Shown here: positions 1 to 5,038 of the stretch, piece after piece
Position numbering within the stretch: the stretch's first letter is position 1
Layout of the letters: the number at the start of each line of letters is the position of its first letter
NCBI GenBank assembly: GCA_039812845.1
Contig: JBDIBK010000197.1
Location: 1-5,958 of the forward strand
Direction: 5' to 3'
DNA length: 5,958 nt
Origin: JACTMJ01 sp039812845
Lineage (GTDB): Bacteria > Acidobacteriota > Terriglobia > Bryobacterales > Bryobacteraceae
Notes under the pieces: generated by a model
What the model was told of the DNA's origin: nothing
The model's input: the letters and a program-made list of their open reading frames with translations, nothing else
The model's database searches: none
Position numbers and translations under genes: made by a program

Positions 1-66
1 CCCCAATTTCCGATCAATCCCGTGTCGGCAATGCACAAGGGGACTTGGCTGACAATGGCGGAGCCG

Positions 67-83
67 GACGGTCGATGACCGTC
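67..83. repeat. Perfect 7-bp inverted repeat (hairpin) in the leader
   Basis: GACGGTC (67-73) and GACCGTC (77-83) are exact reverse complements around a 3-nt loop GAT. No run of T follows, so it does not look like a standard intrinsic terminator. It could be the stem of a U-less terminator for an upstream gene, since a TGA at 76-78 falls in its loop and right arm. It could also be a dyad operator, or chance in G+C-rich DNA. Confidence 0.45.
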
Positions 84-129
84 GCGTCTGGAACACAGAG
101 GACACCCTCGAAATCCGGTCAAGAAGGCT

Positions 130-159
130 GGCACCCTAAGCCCAAGCATTCGGCACCCT
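130..159. repeat. Direct repeat GGCACCCT, two copies with 22-bp period
   Basis: GGCACCCT occurs at 130-137 and again at 152-159, so the copies are 22 bp apart, close to two turns of the DNA helix. They lie about 50-75 bp upstream of the first start codon, which fits a tandem site for a DNA-binding regulator. The units are only 8 bp and could be coincidental. The first copy overlaps TGGCAC (129-134), which resembles a sigma-54 -24 box, but no -12 element follows at the right distance. Confidence 0.3.
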
Positions 160-194
160 GTCAATCGGTTCCTTGTCGCATTCCGCTGGAGATC

Positions 195-201
195 GGGAGA
201 G
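195..201 (+). promoter_or_regulatory. Ribosome binding site of the export-protein gene
   Basis: GGGAGAG precedes the ATG at 206, with GGAG (196-199) six bases from it. This decides the start. A TTG at 173 and an ATG at 251 are in the same frame but have no comparable purine-rich site in front of them. Confidence 0.7.
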
Positions 202-205
202 ATAT

Positions 206-1201
206 ATGCGCATTCACTGGGTTCGTTCGGTTCTGCATTCACACAACTGCATGCTTCGGGATTGCCCGCGCATCGCCAGCCTGGTTCTGATTCTGATTTT
301 GGGGCTGGCCGCCGGCCCCCAGACAACGCCCAATGCCGATGCACTCCCGCCCCAGCCGCTCGGGGTGAACGATCTCATCTCGGTCACGGTCTATAACGCC
401 GAGGAACTCAGCCTCAAGGTGCGCGTGGACGGAAAGGGAGTCGTGCGGTTGCCGATGCTTTCAGAGCCGATACCGGCGGTTGGAGTCCTGCCCTCCGAAA
501 TGGAACGATCCATAAGCCAGGCCTACATCGATGCCGGAATTCTCGTGAATCCAACGGTCACGGTGGCGGTGATCGAGTTTTCGAGCAAACCCGTGAGTGT
601 CATCGGCGCCGTTCGCACACCCGTAACTTTCAATGCCGACCAGCCCGTTACTCTGCTTGAGGCACTCACGCGCGCGGGGGGATTGACGGAAGAGGCCGGC
701 TCCTATCTCCTGCTCTCCAGGCATCCGCGCGGCGAGGACGACAAGGAGATGCTCACCCAGCGCATCGCCATCGTCGACATCCTCGAATCGGCCTCTGTCC
801 TTGAGAATGTCCGCCTCCGTGGCGGCGAGGAAGTCCGCGTGCCGGAAGCGGGGAAGATCTACGTGGTGGGCAACGTCAAGAAGCCCGGCACCTATCGCAT
901 TCCAAACGACCATCAAACCTCGATCCTCAAGGCCCTGGCGCTCAGCGAGGGCCTGGCACCGAACGCGATGAACGACGCGTTTATCTACCGGGAAAGTTCC
1001 GATGGCTCGAAAACGGAAATTCCCGTGGATCTCAAGAAAATTCTGGCCCGCAAGTCGCCCGATGTCACCCTGCTGCGCAACGACGTTTTCTACGTCCCCG
1101 AAAGCGGGAAGAAAAAGGCCACGTTCAGCGCCATCGATAAGGCCATCGCGTTTGGATCGGCTACCCTCTCGGGCGTCCTGGTCTGGGGCGTGGCTCGTTA
1201 G
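206..1201 (+). CDS. Polysaccharide biosynthesis/export protein, Wza family (Poly_export + SLBB)
   Basis: Predicted 331-residue export protein that would form, as an oligomer, the periplasmic and outer-membrane channel for a capsular or extracellular polysaccharide. A hydrophobic stretch at about 24-37 after basic residues looks like an N-terminal signal sequence. The Poly_export domain covers about 48-122 and opens with a typical motif (LGVNDLISVTVY, 52-63). Two SLBB-like units follow at about 128-215 and 218-298, each starting with the recurrent pattern V.G.V..P.T (VIGAVRTPVTF; VVGNVKKPGTY). The last 20 residues (about 312-330) are hydrophobic, which matches the position of the Wza C-terminal helix that crosses the outer membrane. 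The only cysteines, C15 and C20, lie before the hydrophobic core, so no lipobox is present, unlike E. coli Wza. ATG 206 was chosen for its ribosome binding site; TTG 173 or ATG 251 are less likely. The gene for its inner-membrane kinase partner follows directly. The family is secure; the polymer exported is unknown. Confidence 0.92.
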   Translation: MRIHWVRSVLHSHNCMLRDCPRIASLVLILILGLAAGPQTTPNADALPPQPLGVNDLISVTVYNAEELSLKVRVDGKGVVRLPMLSEPIPAVGVLPSEMERSISQAYIDAGILVNPTVTVAVIEFSSKPVSVIGAVRTPVTFNADQPVTLLEALTRAGGLTEEAGSYLLLSRHPRGEDDKEMLTQRIAIVDILESASVLENVRLRGGEEVRVPEAGKIYVVGNVKKPGTYRIPNDHQTSILKALALSEGLAPNAMNDAFIYRESSDGSKTEIPVDLKKILARKSPDVTLLRNDVFYVPESGKKKATFSAIDKAIAFGSATLSGVLVWGVAR

Positions 1202-1301
1202 CCCCTGTGGATCCGCACGGATGAAGGCCGCTCCGAAGGGGTGCGCGCCAAACTGCAACCTAAACCAACCAGTGCAATGGCTTCAAATCGCGAGGTAATC
1301 A
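1202..1301. other. 100-bp gap between export-protein and kinase genes
   Basis: No gene is supported here. CCCCT (1202-1206) can pair with AGGGG (1237-1241), and inside that loop ATCCG (1211-1215) faces CGGAT (1218-1222) across only two bases. The stem is short and no T-run follows, so I do not call a terminator. The gap is long for a tight operon, so a weak internal promoter or an RNA processing site is possible, but nothing in the sequence shows one. The kinase ribosome binding site is at its right end. Confidence 0.45.
1292..1296 (+). promoter_or_regulatory. Ribosome binding site fixing a GTG start for the kinase gene
   Basis: GAGGT lies five bases before GTG 1302. An in-frame TAA at 1296-1298 overlaps its last base, so translation in this frame cannot start further upstream. 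The next in-frame ATG would fall at codon 71, after most of the first membrane helix. GTG 1302 is therefore close to forced. Confidence 0.8.
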
Positions 1302-3659
1302 GTGAAGCAAGAACGCCCCGGCGGCAAAGATCTAATCCTAGGGACCAGTAATATCCCCGCACCAGCGCTGCGGCCGACGCAGTCGCTCCCAGACGAGACG
1401 CTGGATCGCATCCCCGTATCCCAATACTTCTACGCGATCTACCGCAACCGCTGGAGGATCCTGCCGTTCACGATCCTCTGCATCGTTGCCGCCCTGCTGA
1501 TTTCACTTCGCATGACGCCTCTTTACGAGGCCACCGCCGTGCTCGACGTGGATCGCAATGGAGAGGTCGACGCGGTCGGCTCGGAGACGAGCAGAACGTC
1601 TCCCATGAACATGGAACAGTTCATGAGCACGCAGATCCATCTCATCGAGAGCGATGCGGTGCTCCGCCCAGTCGCACTTCGATACAAGCTGCCACTGGAA
1701 CGGAAAGAGGCCTGGTTCGCGCCGTCCCGCTCCAATGATGAGGCCGCGCGACTGGATGCCCCCGCGGAGCTTGGGAACCTGAAAGTAACCCACCCGCCTC
1801 AGACCTTTCTCATCTACATTCGCTACCGGTCGGAAGATCCGAAACTCGCCGCCGAGGTGGCAAACGCGATCGCACAATCCTATATCGATCACGTCTTCCG
1901 CATTCGCCATGAGAGTTCCCGCAATCTCTCCCGATTCATGGAGAAGCAGTTGGATGAGCTTCGCGCCAAGATGGAATCCTCCAATTCCGCCCTGGTCGCG
2001 TTTGAGCGGGAACTGAACATGATCGATCCCGAGGAACGAACCTCCATCATCTCTTCGCGCCTGCTGCAACTGAATACGGAGTTCACCGCCGCGCAGGCGG
2101 ACCGTGTGCGGCGGGAAGCGGCGTTCCGCGCGCTCGGCAATGGCTCTCTCGACGCCGCCACGATCTCCTCGCAGGGCGAGCAGGTGCGCAAAATTGAACA
2201 GCGCCGCAACGAGGCTCTCGAGGCGTTCGCCAAGGTGAAGCAGCACTACGGACCCAACCATCCCTCCTACAGCGCGGCCAAAGCGGAGCTCGATCAGATT
2301 GAGAAACTCCTTGCGGCGAGCACCGCCACCGTGCAGCGCCAGATCGGATTGGAGTATAACGAGGGGCGTCAGCGCGAGACCATCCTGGCGAACGAACTGC
2401 GGCAAACGAAGGCGGAATTCGACCGCCTGAATGCAAACTCTTTCCAATACAAAACGCTGAAACGAGAAGCGGACGCGGACCGGAAGCTTTACGAAGAGCT
2501 CGTCTCGAAGACCAAGCAGGCAACGATCAATTCCGGCTTCCCTAGCAGCGCCATTCGCGTGGCGGATCACGCCCGCCCGGCCTATGCGCCCATATCTCCC
2601 AATGTGAAGATGAACATGCTGCTGGCTGGGCTCTTTGGGCTGATTCTGGCGATTGGTGTGGCCATCCTTTCCGACACGCTCGATTTCAGCGTTCGGGATC
2701 CCGCTCTGGTCTCCGTGGCGGTCGGCTCGGAAGTCCTTGGTGCCCTGCCGCGCGTCAGAAACCCATCCCGGCTGATTCCCGCCATGATCGAAGAATCGGC
2801 CCAGCCGGAAAAGGCCCTTATCCGGGCGGGCGACGCCGCGCAACGATCCATTGTCGGATATCAGGAATCGATAAAGACGCTGAGCACCTCGATGATGCTC
2901 GCCGACTTCGATCAGCGCATCAAGACCATCATGGTCACCAGCGCCTCGCCGTCGGAAGGAAAGAGCACGGTTGCCACGGCGATCGCCATTGCTCACGCGG
3001 CAAAAGGAGACCGGGTGCTGCTCATCGATGCCGACCTGCGGAGGCCGAGCATCGGCGACAAACTCGGCATCACGCGCATGACCGGCCTTTCGGAGGTCTG
3101 CCTGAAGAATCTGCCGTGGCAGGAAGCGGTCTATCCGGTGCCCGGCGCATCCGGCCTGTCGGTCATCACCGCCGGCCAAAGCAACCGCCGCGCGATCGAC
3201 CATTTCGGACGCGTCTTCGCCGACCTGCTTGCGGAAGCGGCAGACGAGTTCGATTTCATTGTCGTCGACACTCCGCCCTTGCTCGGCTTCTCGGAACCGC
3301 TTCATTTGGCCACGCTCGTCGATGGCGTGCTGCTGGTCGCTCTGGCCGGCTCCACCAACCGTCGGGCACTGCAGACATGCGCCGGCCAGTTGCGGCGCGT
3401 CGGCGCGGCAATCCTCGGGGTCGTCATCAACGCTGCCACCCGCGAGAATCAGGCAGGGGGAGCCTATCACCACTACTACACCAGCGACTACGCGAAGTAC
3501 CGCTCGGATTCCCCGAAGACGAAATCCGGCAAACAGCGGGAGGAAAGCGCAAGCCCCCATCTCACCGCCAACGGCACGGAATCGCGATCTGGAGACCAGG
3601 GGCACGGGCCCTCGTACCCCGCCGAGTACCCCGTCGAAAGCGTGCGGAGCGGCCGATGA
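1302..3659 (+). CDS. Wzc-type polysaccharide co-polymerase / bacterial tyrosine autokinase
   Basis: A 785-residue inner-membrane protein fusing a Wzz chain-length domain to a cytoplasmic BY-kinase, the one-polypeptide form usual in Gram-negative bacteria. Such proteins set polymer length and, by cycles of autophosphorylation, control assembly with the Wza-family channel encoded just upstream. First membrane helix at about 52-70 with the Wzz domain around it; long, mostly helical periplasmic part with coiled-coil character (about 200-420); GNVR-like end and proline-rich segment (ADHARPAYAPISP, 421-433); second helix at about 439-458. The kinase domain shows Walker A (SASPSEGKST, K554), Walker A' (VLLIDADLRRPS, D576 and D578) and Walker B (FIVVDTPP, D656). 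A C-terminal tyrosine cluster follows: Y722, Y725, Y726, Y730, Y733. Two oddities: the EX2RX2R oligomerisation motif expected before Walker A reads as E522-K525-S528, and a hydrophilic tail of about 52 residues follows the cluster. Translation starts at GTG; the stop overlaps the next ATG. Identity is secure. Confidence 0.95.
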   Translation: MKQERPGGKDLILGTSNIPAPALRPTQSLPDETLDRIPVSQYFYAIYRNRWRILPFTILCIVAALLISLRMTPLYEATAVLDVDRNGEVDAVGSETSRTSPMNMEQFMSTQIHLIESDAVLRPVALRYKLPLERKEAWFAPSRSNDEAARLDAPAELGNLKVTHPPQTFLIYIRYRSEDPKLAAEVANAIAQSYIDHVFRIRHESSRNLSRFMEKQLDELRAKMESSNSALVAFERELNMIDPEERTSIISSRLLQLNTEFTAAQADRVRREAAFRALGNGSLDAATISSQGEQVRKIEQRRNEALEAFAKVKQHYGPNHPSYSAAKAELDQIEKLLAASTATVQRQIGLEYNEGRQRETILANELRQTKAEFDRLNANSFQYKTLKREADADRKLYEELVSKTKQATINSGFPSSAIRVADHARPAYAPISPNVKMNMLLAGLFGLILAIGVAILSDTLDFSVRDPALVSVAVGSEVLGALPRVRNPSRLIPAMIEESAQPEKALIRAGDAAQRSIVGYQESIKTLSTSMMLADFDQRIKTIMVTSASPSEGKSTVATAIAIAHAAKGDRVLLIDADLRRPSIGDKLGITRMTGLSEVCLKNLPWQEAVYPVPGASGLSVITAGQSNRRAIDHFGRVFADLLAEAADEFDFIVVDTPPLLGFSEPLHLATLVDGVLLVALAGSTNRRALQTCAGQLRRVGAAILGVVINAATRENQAGGAYHHYYTSDYAKYRSDSPKTKSGKQREESASPHLTANGTESRSGDQGHGPSYPAEYPVESVRSGR
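3646..3649 (+). promoter_or_regulatory. Ribosome binding site of the flippase gene, inside the kinase gene end
   Basis: GGAG sits six bases before ATG 3656. The flippase frame stays open for about 540 bp further upstream inside the kinase gene, but that part encodes an arginine-rich, featureless sequence. This site and the ATGA overlap place the real start at 3656. Confidence 0.65.
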
Positions 3660-5014
3660 GCCATCGCCACCAATGGGTGTTCCTGGTGATCGGGAGCCTC
3701 TCACTGGCTGCCAGCCAGTGGCTTACGCTGTGGCTGCTGGCTCGTACGGCCTCGCCCGACGTCGTCGGGCGCTACGGCCTGGCTCTGGGATGGCTGCTTC
3801 CGGCTTGCGCCCTCGTCGCCTTGCAGCTTCGCCCATTGATGGCGACGGAACCGCACTTGGGGTTGCGGCTTCGCGCCTACCTGTGGCTTCGTCTGGTTGC
3901 GATGGGGAGCTTCAGTCTGATTCTCCTTCCGCTCTATTGGATTGAAATTCCCGGCCTTGGGACAGGCGCGTTGCTCGGGGCGCTCGGGGTTTCCCGGCTT
4001 GTGGAACTTGCAAGCGATTTCGTGGACGCGCTTCGCCACCGCGACCGCGGCTACTTCGATCTCGGCTTCTCGCAATGCTGCCGGTCCACAGCGGGGTTGG
4101 TCGCATTTGGTCTGGTGTGGCTGTCGACGCAACGCCTGATCCCGGCGATCATGGCTGCGACGGCAGCGGCGTTCTGCTCCGCACTGTTGATGGATCTTCC
4201 CGCTCTGCGGCGCTCCTTGTCCCGCATTTCCGATCTCGCGGAAAACGAACAATGTGCCGCGTCCAAACCGGCGGCCGCAGTTTCCGTCAAGCGGAGCATC
4301 TTCGTGCTTGCGGCCCCTCTTGCCATTGTTCATTTCTTGAATTTGGGCGTGATCACTCTGCCGCGGCTGATGCTCGGCGCGTTCTCGTCGCTCGAAGCGG
4401 TTGCAGCCTTCACCTGTCTCGCATCCGCGTTGGGAGTGGCGAGCCTGCTCGCGAGCGCCTATACCGCCAGTCTTGCACCGGATCTTGCGGAGGCCTTTCA
4501 CGCTCGCACATCTCCCGAGGCAGTCAGTCGCGGAGAATCCTTCTCCGAAGCCCGTCCACATTCCATGGCAAAGGCCCGGAAACTCCTCGTGCGAGCCTCG
4601 CGCAATGTTTGTTTCGGCGCTCTGCCGCTGGTTGGCATCCTGGCCATCGGCGGTGAACCGCTATTGGCGACGCTCTACGGGCCCGCAATCGTATTTCCGC
4701 ATTGGGCGATCGTCTTCACCGCTCTCTTCGTAGCGCTCTGGAGCCTCGCCGCTGTATTTGGGACGGCCGCCACCGCTGCCCGGCGCATCGGTCTCCAGGT
4801 TTGGTCCTTCGGTCTGGCCCTTGCCGCGGGCGCGGTCGCGGGAGCGCTGCTGATCCCCGCCCACGGTGTCGTGGGCGCATCGGCGAGCCTGCTGGTCTCC
4901 GCAATCGTTCTGCTGGCGGCCTATCTCTTCGCATTCCGGCGGATCTGGCTCGTGCCTCGTCGGGGCGGCGCTAATCTGCTTTCCGAAGTCCCATGTGGCA
5001 TCGTCACCGACTAG
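3656..5014 (+). CDS. Polysaccharide flippase-like polytopic membrane protein (Wzx/MOP superfamily)
   Basis: Predicted 452-residue inner-membrane protein with about 12 hydrophobic segments (approximately 8-27, 38-57, 76-95, 101-118, 143-158, 161-180, 214-232, 248-268, 319-334, 347-370, 381-400, 406-426). Length, helix count and the early pattern LLARTASPDVVGRYGLAL (27-44), where one helix ends and the next begins, fit Wzx-like O-antigen/capsule repeat-unit flippases. Such proteins move undecaprenyl-pyrophosphate-linked oligosaccharides to the periplasmic face. The segment around 234-275 (LPRLMLGAF... through SLAPDLAEAF) resembles the seventh and eighth helices of the family. A hydrophilic loop of about 30 residues spans 278-308. 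The ATG overlaps the kinase TGA as ATGA, implying translational coupling. Two strong hairpins lie in codons 16-39. Sequence is divergent, as is normal for Wzx. A Wzy polymerase is the main alternative, but the MOP-like pattern favours flippase. Confidence 0.83.
   Translation: MSHRHQWVFLVIGSLSLAASQWLTLWLLARTASPDVVGRYGLALGWLLPACALVALQLRPLMATEPHLGLRLRAYLWLRLVAMGSFSLILLPLYWIEIPGLGTGALLGALGVSRLVELASDFVDALRHRDRGYFDLGFSQCCRSTAGLVAFGLVWLSTQRLIPAIMAATAAAFCSALLMDLPALRRSLSRISDLAENEQCAASKPAAAVSVKRSIFVLAAPLAIVHFLNLGVITLPRLMLGAFSSLEAVAAFTCLASALGVASLLASAYTASLAPDLAEAFHARTSPEAVSRGESFSEARPHSMAKARKLLVRASRNVCFGALPLVGILAIGGEPLLATLYGPAIVFPHWAIVFTALFVALWSLAAVFGTAATAARRIGLQVWSFGLALAAGAVAGALLIPAHGVVGASASLLVSAIVLLAAYLFAFRRIWLVPRRGGANLLSEVPCGIVTD
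3702..3720 (+). repeat. Perfect 8-bp hairpin in the 5' coding part of the flippase gene
   Basis: CACTGGCT (3702-3709) and AGCCAGTG (3713-3720) are exact reverse complements separated by GCC. T3701 and G3721 could add a wobble pair in RNA. The stem lies 46 bases into the gene, in codons 16-22 (SLAASQW). No T-run follows. It is visible in the sequence; a role in translation or transcription is inference. Confidence 0.5.
3745..3780 (+). repeat. Perfect 8-bp hairpin flanked by 8-bp direct repeats in the flippase gene
   Basis: CGCCCGAC (3753-3760) and GTCGGGCG (3764-3771) pair perfectly around the loop GTC. TACGGCCT abuts the stem on the left (3745-3752) and recurs at 3773-3780, one base beyond it on the right. 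The arrangement looks like a tiny palindrome between target duplications. However, the encoded residues (TASPDVVGRYGL, 31-42) fit the flippase family pattern, so an insertion is unlikely. The two TACGGCCT copies are read in different frames (T-A-S versus Y-G-L), so protein repetition does not explain them. Confidence 0.45.
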
Positions 5015-5024
5015 ACCGCGTTAC

Positions 5025-5030
5025 AGGAGG
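5025..5030 (+). promoter_or_regulatory. Strong ribosome binding site of the glycosyltransferase gene
   Basis: AGGAGG, a full match to the anti-Shine-Dalgarno core, lies eight bases before ATG 5039 in the 24-bp gap after the flippase stop. It is the strongest such site in the window and suggests efficient independent initiation. Confidence 0.8.
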
Positions 5031-5038
5031 GAATCAGG

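Larger units (their letters stand above)
1..205. other. Leader region upstream of the polysaccharide operon, no convincing gene
   Basis: I see no supportable gene here. On the + strand, one frame reaches a TGA at 50-52 and another a TGA at 76-78. Either could be the tail of an upstream gene entering from the left, but the 16 and 25 residues available match nothing I recognise. On the - strand a frame beginning with ATG at 149 stays open to the window edge (about 50 residues) without family features. No convincing -35/-10 pair and no JUMPstart/ops element were found. The stretch contains a 7-bp hairpin at 67-83 and a repeated GGCACCCT, listed separately. It probably contains the operon promoter, which is an inference from position only. 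Confidence 0.5.

Noticed and set aside
129..147. Sigma-54 promoter suggested by TGGCAC at 129-134
   Set aside because: The -12 element (TTGCA-like, with GC ten bases after the GG) is absent; the matching bases read GCCCA.
1..149. Possible divergent - strand gene starting with ATG at 149 and running off the left edge
   Set aside because: About 50 residues are available, with only a weak AGGG in front of the start and no recognisable features. Open frames of this length are common in G+C-rich DNA.
1202..1241. Possible terminator between export-protein and kinase genes
   Set aside because: The CCCCT/AGGGG stem is only 5 bp across a 30-nt loop, and no T-run follows.
461..1258. - strand open frame (265 codons) opposite the export-protein gene
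   Set aside because: Shadow of the real gene. The + strand frame shows Poly_export and SLBB patterns; the antisense product shows none.
1604..1625. Inverted repeat CATGAAC / GTTCATG with an 8-nt loop inside the kinase gene
   Set aside because: It lies mid-gene, is A/T-containing and weak, and has no positional logic. It is best read as a by-product of the Met/Asn/Gln/Phe codons there.
3116..3655. In-frame upstream extension of the flippase gene inside the kinase gene
   Set aside because: The extension encodes an Arg/Pro-rich sequence without membrane helices or motifs. ATG 3656 has a ribosome binding site, an ATGA overlap, and begins a typical flippase N-terminus.
1503..3704. Long open frame on the - strand (733 codons) across the kinase gene
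   Set aside because: It is the mirror of a G+C-rich gene with strong third-position bias. Its translation is low-complexity, rich in Arg, Gly and Asp, with no family motif, while the + strand frame has complete kinase motifs.
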